64,000 nucleotides of DNA, from positions 1,674,001 through 1,738,000 of the forward strand of contig NZ_CP076060.1 in the NCBI RefSeq assembly GCF_018729255.1, given 5' to 3'. Origin of the DNA: Cupriavidus sp. EM10 (GTDB lineage Bacteria; Pseudomonadota; Gammaproteobacteria; Burkholderiales; Burkholderiaceae). This document shows positions 38,351 through 47,847 of the stretch, in pieces. The notes beneath the pieces were generated by a model. It saw nothing but the letters and a program-made list of their open reading frames with translations, searched no databases and had not been told where the DNA came from. Positions within the stretch are counted from its first letter, which is position 1. Every line of letters begins with the position of its first letter. The position numbers and the translations under genes are program-made.

Positions 38351-38582
38351 GCGGAACCGTCGACTGATCAACACGAATCTGCCCGCTTGGCCGCTGGGAT
38401 CTGTCCGGCGCTTGCAATCGAGGTTCACGAGGATCTCTGATGATTTCCCGTGAGCACATCGTAGTCGTCGGGACACCCGCCGCCGGCATCACGGCATCAC
38501 GGCATCACGGCGGCACGAGCGCTGCGGGCGCAAGGGCTGGCCCGGACGCCTTACTCTCATCGGAAAAGTAGGCGGCTTACCC
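38351..38582 (+). pseudogene. Third ferredoxin-ferredoxin reductase junction fragment
   Basis: 38351-38440 reads AEPSTDQHESARLAAGICPA and on to VHEDL-stop, the C-terminal half of the P450-linked ferredoxin. An overlapping ATG at 38440 then opens MISREHIVVVGTPAAGIT in the correct frame for the reductase. An 8-base unit (ATCACGGC) present once in copies 1 and 2 is repeated three times here and shifts the frame. Reductase homology can be followed to GKVGGLP near 38580, where an unrelated gene begins. It is a recombination scar of a third cassette copy. Confidence 0.75.
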
Positions 38583-38586
38583 TAGC

Positions 38587-38925
38587 ATGGCGCTCATTGG
38601 ACACGCCGACGAGGCCAGTTTCGCGACGGCTTGTGAAACGCGACGCATCATACTGACGCACGATTCTGATTTCTTGGATGATCAGCGCTTCCCATTTCAC
38701 CGTAACCCAGGCGTGGTCGTTCTACTAGCTGCAACTGGCAATGGGACGCTGGAAATCGCATTAGCAGATCACTTGCGCATACTAACGCCCCGTACGGCAA
38801 CGCCCATGTTGGCGCCAATATCTTCGCAACAGACGATCGAGAATGGACCGTCCGCAGGCATACTCGCGCCGAAGGAACGCACGTTGAAACCCGCATCAAG
38901 CTGCATCCAGGAGATGACGCCCTAA
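38587..38925 (+). pseudogene. DUF5615/PIN-like protein, probably lacking its N-terminus
   Basis: The segment HADEASFATACETRRIILTH, DSDFLDDQ and GVVVLLAATGNG matches the C-terminal two thirds of DUF5615 PIN-like toxins, in which the acidic residues of TxDxDF lie at the nuclease site. About 40 N-terminal residues with the first acidic residue are missing: the frame runs straight back into the reductase fragment, so the junction at about 38582 marks a fusion of unrelated sequences. No antitoxin gene is visible beside it. Confidence 0.55.
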
Positions 38926-39481
38926 TTTGGGAGTAGCGGAGGCGTACCTAGCTACGCAGACGATTCTGCGACATGAAAGTTGCCGGGCAGGATCAATCTT
39001 CGAAGCTGTTCTGATGCGTGGTGTCTGCGACACTGCCGCTTTGGCTGGCGGTCAACGTAAAGGCATTGAGATCTGGGGCCGCTCAGTAGCCAGTACTTTG
39101 AGCCCGCATCCGATACTCCAGATCAATGCGGCCACCTTGGTTGTCAGCGTGCTCGTACTGATGATGGCGCGACAACCCGGTGTTCTGGCGATGCACAACT
39201 GTCATAGTTGCTGCGGCGCGATCCGTCACTAGGGAATCGCCTTATGTGGACGCCTCCCGGATTGCAAGCCGATTGACATGGTGGTCGACAGGTGAAGGCA
39301 GCACGCCTATGTCCGGCCCTTTTGTGCAGGCCGCTCAGCCTGCTGGCCCATATGGAATTCGCTGGCGAGGTCCTCATCTGATCATCGAGCGTTGCTGCTC
39401 ACATTCCCTATCGGGTTTTCCTCGCCCCGGTCCAACCTGTTAGCCATCATGCGATCAATGCTTGCGCTCCTTGAGAAGAAG
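38926..39481. other. Gap of about 550 bases without a recognised gene
   Basis: Open frames on both strands here lack ribosome sites and match no family that I know. The stretch lies between the DUF5615 fragment and the IS110 element, and its right part probably includes the IS110 end. Confidence 0.4.
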
Positions 39482-39507
39482 TCAGTTCAGGCGGGCCACG
39501 CACCTGG

Positions 39508-40519
39508 CTATGCAGCCATGGCGGGTGCCGTGTATCTCGTATCCCTTGCTAGCACCGCCCAGATGGTCCGGGCGAGTTTGTTGGCTACGGCAGCCACCAC
39601 TACATTGAAAGGACGTCGCTGAAGCAATCCGTCGAGCCAGGCGGTTCATGCGCCTTTGATGATCACCCGATCTGGCGCCGTGTATGAGTAGGGTGCGCAG
39701 GTAGGTGTCACCTCGCTTGCTAATGCCAAGCTGGCGCACGTGACCACCGGTGCCCGTTTGTTTCGGTACCAAGCCTAACCAGGCAGCGAACTCACGCCCG
39801 GAGCGAAACGTTTTGGCATCGCCGATCGCAGCCACCGCAGCCGTGGCGGTTAGCAGCCCCACGCCAGGAATTTCAGCGATCTTCTGGCATTCCTGATTGT
39901 CGCAAAGCGCAACCTTGAGCCGACGTTCCAGCACAGCGATTTCCTTGTCGGTTGCCTGCACGCGTGCCCATTGCTCTCGTAGGCTGTCGATCAGTATGGC
40001 TGGCAAGCGATTCGCGATCTTGGCAAGCGCACCAGAAATTTTTTCGGCAAATTCCCGAGATCCTTCCGGAAGGACTTCACCAAACTCATAGAGTAAGCCG
40101 CGCAATGCGTTCGTCTGCATGATCCGGAACTTCATCAGTTGAGCCCGGATGCGGTGCAGCGCCAGAATGGTCTGTTGCTGCTCGCTCTTGATCGCAACAA
40201 ACCGCGCCTCGGGCTGCTGGACTGCTGTCCAGATAGCTCTGGCATCGGCAGCGTCGGTTTTATTACGCAACACAAAGGGACGAACCGATCGCACAGAGAT
40301 GAGCTTCACTTCGTGGCCGAGCTTCTGCAGTTCTCGTGCCCAACGGTGGGCGCTGCCGCAAGCTTCGATGGCAATGAGTGAACGCTCCCGCTGAGCAAGG
40401 AAGTCGGTGACCTGGCTCCGCTTCAACTTGATGCGCTCGATTTCACCGGTGTTGGCATTCACCGCATGAAGTTGGAAGACATGCTTGGCAATATCCATGC
40501 CGATGACGGTAAGCTTCAT
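39508..40519 (-). mobile_element. IS110-family (IS1111-like) transposase, frameshifted
   Basis: MKLTVIGMDIAKHVFQLHAV at the N-terminus (DEDD-type Asp), RNKTDAADARAI, and the transposase_20 segment EIPGVGLLTATAAVAAIGD followed by LGLVPKQTGTGGHVRQLGIS are typical. After GDTYLRTLLIHGARS the frame is broken at about 39650; the correct continuation TAWLDGLLQRRPFNVVVAAV to TAPAMAA ends at 39508. The intact family length is about 340. The element reads leftward; its 5' non-coding end extends to about 40650, next to the IS5 copy. Confidence 0.88.
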
Positions 40520-40734
40520 TTTGGATCGTCCCGATCAGGGTCGTTTGCAATCGACACCTCCACTTTGGCATAGGGATGCCATGGCAGCGAGGACCCTTAC
40601 AGTTACTCTTGCAGGTAAGCGGCGCCCCGTTGCCGGGGGGAGGCGTCCATACCATCTGATTAAATCAGTGCGCGAGTCATCGAGGCATTGGGTGAGCGCG
40701 TTGTCATGAGCGTGTCCATGATTCAGGTCCTGTG

Positions 40735-41093
40735 ATGAAGCGACAGATCAGTTTTGCGGAAGCGGAAAGTCACGGCAAGAAGCGTGTGACGCGCCGCCAG
40801 CGCTTCCTGTCGGAGATGGAGAGCGTGGTGCCGTGGGCGCGCCTGATTGCGGCGGTCGAGCCGTACTACCCCAAGGGCAAACGTGGCCGGCCGCCGATCG
40901 GCCTTGAGCGGATGCTGCGCATTTACTTCCTCCTGCAGTGGTACGGGCTGTCGGACGAGGCACTGGAAGACGCGCTGTACGACAGCATGGCGATGCGGGC
41001 GTTTGCCGGGATCGACCTGGCAGTCGAGGCGGTGCCAGACGCGACCACGCTGCTGAAGTTTCGCCGCCTGCTCGTCGAGCATGAACTGACGCG
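40735..41093 (+). pseudogene. IS5-family transposase, 5' fragment
   Basis: First ~120 codons of an IS5-type DDE transposase. The N-terminal DUF772 region is clear (GKRGRPPIGLERMLRIYFLL, ALEDALYDSMAMRAF, VPDATTLLKFRRLL). The first catalytic Asp region is missing; the frame runs into intron-encoded reverse transcriptase sequence after HELTR. Start ATG at 40735. Confidence 0.8.
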
Positions 41094-41587
41094 AAAGCCG
41101 ACGGCTTCGGGAAGAGTTTGCCAAGTTGCAGGTCGAGGTCAATGAAGAGAAGAGTCGCACGGTGGATTTGGACTGCGGTGAGAGCTTTGGCTTTCTGGGA
41201 TTCGACTTCCGTCGATTGCGCAGCATAAAGAGACAGGTGTGGCGAGCGCACTATACGCCCAAGTTGAAGAAACGCACGGCGTTGCTGCGCAAACTCAAGG
41301 AGGTGTTCAGGCGATACCAGTCGCAGCCGGTGGATCGGGTGGTGCAACTGATAAATCCGGTGCTACGTGGCTGGGTGAACTACTTCGCGGTCGGACACTC
41401 CAGTGAGTGCTTCAGCTTCATCCAGGACTGGGTGGAAAAGAAGGTCAGGCGCCATCTGGAGCGCTCCCGGAATCGTCGGGGCTTCGGCTGGAAGACGTGG
41501 AGTAGGCGGTGGCTCTATGACGAACTGAAGCTGTTCAACGGCTATCGGGTTCGTCGTCGACCATCGACGAAAGCGGCCCCGGCATGA
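41094..41587 (+). pseudogene. Group II intron reverse transcriptase/maturase, C-terminal fragment
   Basis: Reads RRLREEFAKLQVEVNEEKSR, FGFLGFDFRRLRS and the maturase (domain X/GIIM) signature LRGWVNYFAVGHSSECFSFI followed by FGWKTWSRRWLYDELKLFNG. About 150 C-terminal residues of a normally 400-plus residue protein remain; the reverse transcriptase palm with its YxDD motif is gone. Family-typical intron RNA elements follow at 41623. Confidence 0.85.
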
Positions 41588-41622
41588 TAGGTCCCATATA
41601 CCTTGACATGAAGCAAACAGGA

Positions 41623-41655
41623 AAGCGTAGTGCGGGAAAACCGCATGCTGCGTTT
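41623..41655 (+). ncRNA. Group II intron domain V-like hairpin
   Basis: AAGCGTAG / CTGCGTTT and TGCGG / CCGCA form a bipartite stem with a GAAAA loop and a two-base bulge (TG) on the 3' side, including an AGC triad at the 5' side. This is the layout of domain V, the catalytic hairpin. It sits 36 bases after the maturase stop. A further 11-bp hairpin with GAAA loop at 41775-41800 followed by TACCCGAC probably marks the 3' intron end. Confidence 0.6.
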
Positions 41656-41808
41656 GACGTGGCGGGAGTTGGAAACGTGACTATGGTCGCCGGATTGCGG
41701 GCCATCGCGAAAGCGGTGGAATCACCACCGGCACCTGAAGGTGCGCGCGCCAGTTCTCGACCCTACCTTAGGGGGCAGTGGCGCAGAAATGCGCCGCTGC
41801 TACCCGAC

Positions 41809-42251
41809 GTCGGCGTGGATGCGGCCTCTGGGCTGGTGCATAGCGTGGTGGGCACAGCGGCCAAGAGTCGGACGTGTCGCAGGCCCATGCCTTGCTGCAT
41901 GGCCACGAGGAGCATGCGTTTGGCGACGCGGGCTACACGGGCGTGGACAAGCGCGAGGAGATGCAAGGCAAGACCGTGAAGTGGCAGGTGGCCGTCAAGC
42001 GCGGCAAGATCAAGGCGATGTGTGACGGAGCCGTCAAGGACTTGCTGATCGCCGTCGAGCGGGTCAAGGCACAGATTCGGTCGCGGGTTGAGCATCCGTT
42101 CCACGTTATCAAGAATCTGTTTGGTCATCGCAAGGTTCGCTACAAGGGCCTGTTCAAGAACACGGCGCAGTTGTTCAGCCTGTTTGGTTTGGCGAATCTG
42201 GTGTTCGCCAGGAGGCTGTTGTTGTCCTTAGAGGGGAGCAATCCGTCCTGA
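41809..42251 (+). pseudogene. IS5-family transposase, 3' fragment
   Basis: GVDAASGLVHSVVGTAA, then (one frame over, a base lost in the AAGAGTCGG region near 41865) QAHALLHGHEEHAFGDAGYT and the C-terminal RVEHPFHVIKNLFGHRKVRY with the catalytic glutamate. It resumes directly after the intron 3' end and runs to the normal stop. Confidence 0.75.
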
Positions 42252-42389
42252 GCGCGCAAAAGCGCGACCAGGAAAGGTGCGAAACGCGAGAAAGACGGCT
42301 TGAATCGGCCCATCTCTCCCGGATTGCGAAAGCTGAAGTCCTTGGCTTGTGCAACATCAAGCGCAAACCTCATTGATCAGCAATTCCTT

Positions 42390-43005
42390 AGTGACAACGG
42401 TGCCGCTCATTATCGTCACAGCAGCAAATTCGCCAATAAAGGACCTGCGCCAACTAGTCTCGATGGCAAAGGCTAGGCCAGGGCAGATCACCTTTGGATG
42501 CGCCGGCAATGGTTCGGGCAGCCATCTGGCCGGGGAACTCCTTAGTACCATGGCTGGCGTCAAGATGAACCACGTTCCCTATAAGGGAGACGCGCCTTCG
42601 CTCACAGACGTGCTCGGTCAGCAGATCAATGTTGCCCTTCCCACCTCGCTCGCGGGAATGCCGCAAGTCAAGAGTGGAAAGCTCAGGGCGCTCGCGGTCA
42701 CGAGCAAGACTCGATTACCGTCACTGCCCGATGTGCCCACGGTAGATGAAGCACTCGGGATAAACGGCTACGAAGCCGTTTCCTGGGGCGGGTTCATGGT
42801 CCCGAGCGGGACATCACAGGCCATCATTGCTAAGATGAACAGCGAGTTCAACAAAGCCCTTCAGGATCCGGAGGTCCGCGACAAGCTGATGGCTCAAGGA
42901 GCGCAGATCGCAGGCGGCACGCCTGAGGCGTTCAATGCGTTGCTTCGCGCCGAAGTTTCGAAGTGGAAGCGAGTGGCAGATTCAGCAAAGGTCCGGCTCG
43001 ACTAG
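42390..43005 (+). pseudogene. 5'-truncated duplicate of the Bug gene at 23181
   Basis: From VPLIIVTAANSPIKDLRQLV to KRVADSAKVRLD this is almost identical to residues 130-328 of the intact receptor at 23181; much of the DNA matches base for base. The first ~130 codons, including the signal peptide, are replaced by the IS5 end. No function is expected. Confidence 0.9.
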
Positions 43006-43129
43006 CCTCACCAGGGATGTCGATCCGTCTTCGGGAACCCTCCAACGACGGGAACTGCTTTCGACTACCAATCGTTACAATGGATGGCAGACGGCCGTCA
43101 TTCCGGCTGAAGATAACATCTGACCCGAT

Positions 43130-44206
43130 ATGGTGAATGTCAAGCAAGTCGCCCTCCTCGCCGGCGTTTCCTCGGCAACAGTCTCCCGTGCACTGACATC
43201 GCCGGATAGGCTGCGACCTGACACGCTGGAGCGAGTGCAGAACGCTATTGCAAGCCTCAACTACGTTCCCTTCTCGGCGGCTCGCGAACTACGTCAGGGG
43301 CGCACGCGATCGGTGGGCATAATTGCGCCGACACTGATGAATGAACTTTACGCCAAAGCAGTAGATACCTTGGAGGCCCAGCTCGACCGGCTTGGATATA
43401 CCGTTCTGTTGACTTGCCATCGGGACGACAGTGAGACCGAATTGCGCTGCGCCCGCGCCCTATTGGAGCGTAGAGTGGACGGGATCGCAATAATCGGTTC
43501 ACAACATCATCCCGAAGTCTTCTCGCTGATACACAAGCACGCTATCCCGTATGTACTAATGTGGGCCGTGGACCGCGAAGGGATGCATCCGACGGTGGGG
43601 TATGACAACCGCTTGGCTATGCGCAGGCTAACCACCTACTTAGTCAAACAAGGACACCGGCAGTTTGCAGTGCTCCCAGGTCCTCTCGAAACTCAGTTTC
43701 TATCGTCTCAACGGCTTCTGGGGATCCGAGACGTCCTCAGCGAGAACGACATTTCCTTACCCGATAACCGCATTTTTCCGACCCCTTACGATGCATCTGC
43801 TGTGCGACAAGCGGTGCGCGTCTGCCTGCAGCGCAAGGACTTGCTGTTGCATCGGGAACAGCCGACCGCCCTGATATGCATCAATGACTTCATTGCTGTG
43901 GCGGCGATCGCGGAGTGCCGCACATTGGGACTTTCGGTTCCGAGCGACATCTCTGTCACAGGCTTCGGCGACTGGCAGATGGCGGAACTGGTAACACCCG
44001 CGCTAACGACAGTGCACTCGAATCCCGTTCTGATTGGCGAGCTTACTTCGCGCAACTTGATTGAGCAGATCGAAGGAGGAGCCAAAAACATCCAGACCGA
44101 GTTCGAGCCTGACCTAGTAATTCGCGAAAGTACTGCGCCACCTCGACATAAATGGCGGCCTCAAATCAAAAGTGCAACACCTTGCCATCATGCATTACTG
44201 TCCTGA
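43130..44206 (+). CDS. LacI-family transcriptional regulator, copy 2
   Basis: 358 residues, paralogue of the regulator at 24296 with an identical first 45 residues including the whole helix-turn-helix (VALLAGVSSATVSRALTSPD), so it should bind the same GTAATCGATT-type operators. Differences cluster in the effector domain (VSENDISLPDNRIF, QRKDLLLHREQ). The C-terminal 20 residues are unrelated to copy 1 and run into the neighbouring fragment, indicating that the duplicated block ends at about 44145. Preceded by the truncated Bug copy with similar spacing. Confidence 0.9.
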   Translation: MVNVKQVALLAGVSSATVSRALTSPDRLRPDTLERVQNAIASLNYVPFSAARELRQGRTRSVGIIAPTLMNELYAKAVDTLEAQLDRLGYTVLLTCHRDDSETELRCARALLERRVDGIAIIGSQHHPEVFSLIHKHAIPYVLMWAVDREGMHPTVGYDNRLAMRRLTTYLVKQGHRQFAVLPGPLETQFLSSQRLLGIRDVLSENDISLPDNRIFPTPYDASAVRQAVRVCLQRKDLLLHREQPTALICINDFIAVAAIAECRTLGLSVPSDISVTGFGDWQMAELVTPALTTVHSNPVLIGELTSRNLIEQIEGGAKNIQTEFEPDLVIRESTAPPRHKWRPQIKSATPCHHALLS

Positions 44207-44352
44207 TCGTCCCAAGGCTTCCCATAGCCGCATGATTTCGCGAGCCTTGGTCTGACGGTCGATGACGTTGAACGGTCTTCCATCGAGGCCCATCGCCTCA
44301 CGAGGGAATTCCGCACATCCTGCTGGTGCAAGTTGGACGATCGAGATGCCCT
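44195..44352 (-). pseudogene. C-terminal fragment of an unidentified protein
   Basis: On the minus strand a frame without its own start reads IVQLAPAGCAEFPREAMGLD and GRPFNVIDRQTKAREIMRLW and ends EALGRSGQ-stop. The sequence looks like a conserved enzyme C-terminus, but I cannot name it. It sits at the edge of the Bug-LacI duplication and overlaps the divergent tail of LacI copy 2. Confidence 0.35.
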
Positions 44353-44586
44353 TTCAAAACGGCATAAAGCTGCCTTGCGGCAGCGACGCATTCTTGTGGC
44401 GTTGTTGCTTGTGACACGACCCCGGTCCCCTTTGATGCAGTGGGTAGGATTTTATCGCGCGAGACCTATGTGCCACACGAGCAAATGGGGCACGAAGCAA
44501 CTGTAGGCGCAGGCAGGACATGGTTCCAGATGGATCGCGGCGATCCAATCGGGTTACATGGCGGTTACATAGACCGCAAAATGCAC

Positions 44587-44626
44587 AAGGGTTTACAGGA
44601 AAACCCCTGTAAACCCTTGATTTTAT
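44587..44626 (+). terminator. 13-bp perfect hairpin with T-rich tail
   Basis: AAGGGTTTACAGG and CCTGTAAACCCTT pair perfectly around AAAACC and are followed by GATTTTATT. It could be an intrinsic terminator, or the hairpin next to an integration site, since a tRNA-like 3' end starts right after it. Confidence 0.5.
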
Positions 44627-44649
44627 TGGTGCGGCTGCAGGGCTCGAAC
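44627..44649 (-). tRNA. Possible tRNA-Leu 3'-end fragment (integration scar)
   Basis: On the minus strand GTTCGAGCCCTGCAGCCGCACCA has a TTCGAG T-loop, a CAGCCGC acceptor-strand end and an encoded CCA, as at the 3' end of a tRNA-Leu whose 5' strand would be GCGGCTG. The rest of the tRNA is absent upstream. Such 3' fragments are left at the edges of islands integrated in tRNA genes. Confidence 0.4.
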
Positions 44650-44737
44650 GCGCCGCCCGATTTCCCGACACAGCGCAGGCAGCGCCACTATGGATTCAAA
44701 GATCCATCGCGCAGGCAGCCCAATGAGGCCCGCCACA

Positions 44738-45438
44738 TCAGCTCGATTCGGTCTGTGCAACTTGCGCAATTTGCTCCTTCAGCCATTGCAGACCAGACAT
44801 GTGTTGTTGTTGACGGTGCCATATCAAGCTGACCTGCACCGCAGGCGTTTCGAAAGGAAGCTCCGCGAGCTGCAAGCCATAGTTGTGCACGAAATGCCTG
44901 GCCAAGTGCCAGGGCACGGTACCCAGCAAATCGGTGCTGGCGACGATGGCTGGAATGGTCAGGTAGTGCGGAACTTGCAACTGCACATGGCGCTGCACTT
45001 TGGCCGAGCCCAGGACGATCTCGAGCGGACTGCCGCGGCCGGCTCGCGGCAAGAGCGAGACGTGCTGTGCGGCCAGATACGCCGTCTTGTCGAGGCCTTC
45101 CCTGAATGCAGGGTGGCCCGGTCGGCCGATAACTGCGAGGCGCTCTTCGTGAATCGGTTGGTAGAGCAAATCGGCGTCGTCGAAGTACAGGTAATCAATC
45201 GCCAAGTCCAGATCTCCGCTGGCCAGTCGCTGCGGGATCAGGGCACCTTCGTCCGACAGTACCTGCAGCTTCACCTGCGGCGCCAGCGCCATCAGCCGGG
45301 TCATCAGGCTCGGTAACAGCCGTAGCTGCCCATAGTCATTCATCGACAGTCGGAAGGTTCGCTCCGTGTCCGGCTGAAAACTCTCTTGAACGGCAAGCCC
45401 TGCCTGCAGCAAGCGCAGGGCTTGCCGTACCGGCACGT
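44738..45438 (-). pseudogene. LysR-family regulator, 3' part, separated by IS21
   Basis: Effector-binding domain of a NodD/LinR-like LysR regulator (FRLSMNDYGQLRLLPSLMTR; LASGDLDLAIDYLYF). Removing the IS21 element and one copy of the 7-base target duplication joins it exactly in frame to the N-terminal part at 48126-48349, giving a complete 305-codon gene (LHVPVRQALRLL across the junction). No other lesion is present, so the insertion is recent. Confidence 0.92.
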
Positions 45439-45531
45439 TGCGGATTTCGGTGAAGGTGATCAGCGGTTTCGGCGAACGTGATCAGGGAAGGAAGGTGGTA
45501 CTGCGCGGTCAGGAGATTGTAGCGTAGGTGA

Positions 45532-46287
45532 TCACGATGCCCGTTTCTTGACGTCGGTAGCCGAGCGCTTGCGCATGGATTCGCCTTTGAGCGATACCTT
45601 GTGCGCCTGGTGGACCAGCCGGTCCAGAATGGCGTCAGCCAGCGTCGGATCATCCAACCACTGGTGCCAATGCTCGATCGGGAGCTGGCTGGTCACGATG
45701 GTCGAGCGGGTGCCGACGCGATCGTCCAGAACTTCCAGCAGATCGCCGCGTGCGCTTTTAGAAGGCTCCTGTAGGCCCCAGTCGTCCAGCACCAGGACAT
45801 CGATGCGCGCGAGCTGTGCCAGGCGGCGGGTGAAGCTCCCGTCGCCGTGGGCGATCTGCAGTTCCTCGAACAGTCGCGGCACCCGCAGGTAGAGCGCAGA
45901 GAATCCCTGCCGACAGGCCTGCTGAGCAAACGCACAGGCCAGCCAGGACTTGCCGGCACCGGTCGCCCCGGTAAGGATGAGACTCTGAGCATTGCGGATC
46001 CAGTCGCAACTGGCCAGGCTGGCGACCAGCCGCTGGTCAAGACCGCGGCTGCCGTCATAGACCACATCCTCGAGGCATGCCTGGGCGTGCTTGAGCTTGG
46101 CCGAGCGCAGCAGCCGCTCCAGGCGCCTGGTGTCACGCCAAGCAATCTCCCGGTCGACCAGCATGGAGAAGCGTTCTTCGAACGGCAGGCTGGAGCTGGC
46201 GGTCAGGGCAGACTGTTCCTCGAAGGCCCGCGCCATCCCGTCGAGCTTCAGGGCCTTGAGCTGGCCGACGGTGTGTTGCATCAGCAT
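45532..46287 (-). CDS. istB: IS21-family helper ATPase IstB
   Basis: 251-residue AAA+ ATPase: [20 protein letters not shown] at the start, Walker [14 protein letters not shown], Walker [10 protein letters not shown], and sensor segment [15 protein letters not shown]. It assists the IstA transposase in target selection. The ATG at 46287 lies seven bases after the istA stop once the frameshift described for istA is corrected; as read, istA and istB appear as one 771-codon frame. Confidence 0.92.
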   Translation of the reverse strand: MLMQHTVGQLKALKLDGMARAFEEQSALTASSSLPFEERFSMLVDREIAWRDTRRLERLLRSAKLKHAQACLEDVVYDGSRGLDQRLVASLASCDWIRNAQSLILTGATGAGKSWLACAFAQQACRQGFSALYLRVPRLFEELQIAHGDGSFTRRLAQLARIDVLVLDDWGLQEPSKSARGDLLEVLDDRVGTRSTIVTSQLPIEHWHQWLDDPTLADAILDRLVHQAHKVSLKGESMRKRSATDVKKRAS

Positions 46288-46294
46288 AGTTTTC

Positions 46295-47847
46295 CTAATG
46301 GTAGTAGTCGGGTCCGCGCACGTTGTCGTGCATGGGGAATGCCACTCGGTTTGCGATACCGGCAGAGTGGCTTGCCGGTCCAGATGGTTTTCAAGGATGG
46401 AGACCACAGACTTACGCGTGAGCGAGCCAATGGCGACGGCGCGGGCGCAAGCGGCTTCGAGCCGCTCCTTGCTGTACTTCTTGGCCAGACTCAGCAGACC
46501 CAGGCAGGCGCGATAGCCCATCTCGGGATGGCTCTTGTGGGTGAGCTGGTATTCGACGATGACGGCGACGTTGGGCCCAATCGAGGCTGCCCAGTTGAGC
46601 AGCCGGCCGGGCGTCCATTCGAGGTGCGCGCGGTGGGCCACCGGCATGTGTTCCTTGACCGTGCTGTGGCTGCCCTTGCGGGTATTGCGCGCGTGCAGCG
46701 CCACCCGTTTGCCGCCGTACAGGATCTCGATGGTGTGGCGAGTTACGCGAGCCTCCACCGCCTTGCGCACCAGGGCATGCGGCACGCTGTAGTAGTGGCC
46801 GTCGATCTCGACGTGGTAGTCGACGTTGACGCGGCACTGTTTGAACGTTGCAACTTCGTAGCGCCGCGGCGGCAGCGGTCGCAGCACTGGCCGGTCCAAC
46901 CGCTCGAACCACTCCCGGCGCGTGCCAGGCAGCTTCTTGAACGGTCGGTCGTTCAGGTCGGCGACGAGCTTCTTGATAGCCTTGTTGAGCTCGCCCAAGC
47001 TGTAGAAGCGGTGATTGCGCAGCCGCGCTAGGATCCACCGCTCGACGATCAGTACGCCAGTCTCGACCTTGGCCTTGTCTTGCGGCTTGCGTGGCCGTGC
47101 TGGCAGCATGGCCGTGCCGTAGTGATGAACGAAGTCTTCTGCAGTTCGGGACAGCACTGGCTCGTATCGGTCAGGGCGAGCCACCAGCGCGCGCGGGTTG
47201 TCCGGAACAAGCAGCTCGGGCACGCCGCCGGCGAATTCCATCGCGCAGACCATTCCCCCGATCCAGTCGGCAGTGGTCTGCCCCCGGGTGGCGCACGCGT
47301 ACGTGTAATTTGAAGCGCCGAGCACAGCGACGAAGATGCTGGCTTCGAAGGCAATGCCGCCCTCCGCATCCAGAATCGGCACCATCTGACCGGCGAAGTC
47401 AGCAAACAGCTTCTCGCCGGCGCGGTGCTGCTGGCGCATGGACCGCTTGAGCGTCGCTGCCCAGTCCCGGTAACGGCAGCAGAACTGCGTGTATTGGTAA
47501 ATGGGGACGTTTGGATTCGCCTCCAGGTATTCCTCCCACAGCAACTGCAGTGTCACGCCCTTGCGGCGCAACTCGCGATGCAGATAGGGGAAGTCCGGCA
47601 TCACCCGCCCGCCCGGGCTGTTGGCCGGCTTCTGCGCGCCGAACAGCCGCTGCTCCAGCGTATCTTCGTTCAGGCTGTCCGCCTGCGGCCAATCCAGCCC
47701 CGCTGCCTTCGCCATTGCCGCGTACTGCGAAACGGCGCCAACACTCACACCCGTCGCCCTAGCGATCTGCCGGTGCGAAAGGCCACACGCCCACTTCAGG
47801 CGAAGCACTTCCTTGATTTTGCGCATGGTCATCCGGTTGGCCGGCAT
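46295..47847 (-). CDS. istA: IS21-family transposase IstA, frame lost at the last codons
   Basis: DDE transposase of about 517 residues. The N-terminal helix-turn-helix ([20 protein letters not shown]) is followed by the integrase core ([12 protein letters not shown] with the first Asp; [28 protein letters not shown] with the catalytic Glu), and then the beta-barrel region. One C is missing at about 46330 after EWHSP; restoring it gives [12 protein letters not shown] and a TAG at 46295. Without it the frame reads through into istB. Confidence 0.93.

Larger units (their letters stand above)
40657..42382 (+). mobile_element. IS5-family element carrying a group II intron fossil
   Basis: The transposase 5' part (40735-41093, KRQISFAEAESHGKKRVTRR to RRLLVEHELT) and 3' part (about 41809-42251, VDAASGLVHSVVGTAA to LFGLANLVFARRL) flank about 715 bases of group II intron sequence. 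Imperfect inverted ends (CTGATTAAATCAG at about 40658, CTCATTGATCAG at about 42370) suggest the boundaries; they are approximate. To the right, the partial Bug gene resumes immediately. To the left lies IS110, so this element has mediated a deletion. Confidence 0.75.

Noticed and set aside
38480..38520. Short CATCACGG repeats considered as a CRISPR-like array
   Set aside because: Only three 8-bp units with no spacers; they are slippage in a reductase fragment. No CRISPR array was seen anywhere in the window.
45847..47031. A 394-codon plus-strand frame inside IS21
   Set aside because: Antisense shadow of istA/istB; the transposase motifs are clearly on the minus strand.
45532..47847. IstA-IstB as a true fusion transposase
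   Set aside because: The normal IstA terminus and the istB start are both recovered by one added base in a C run.
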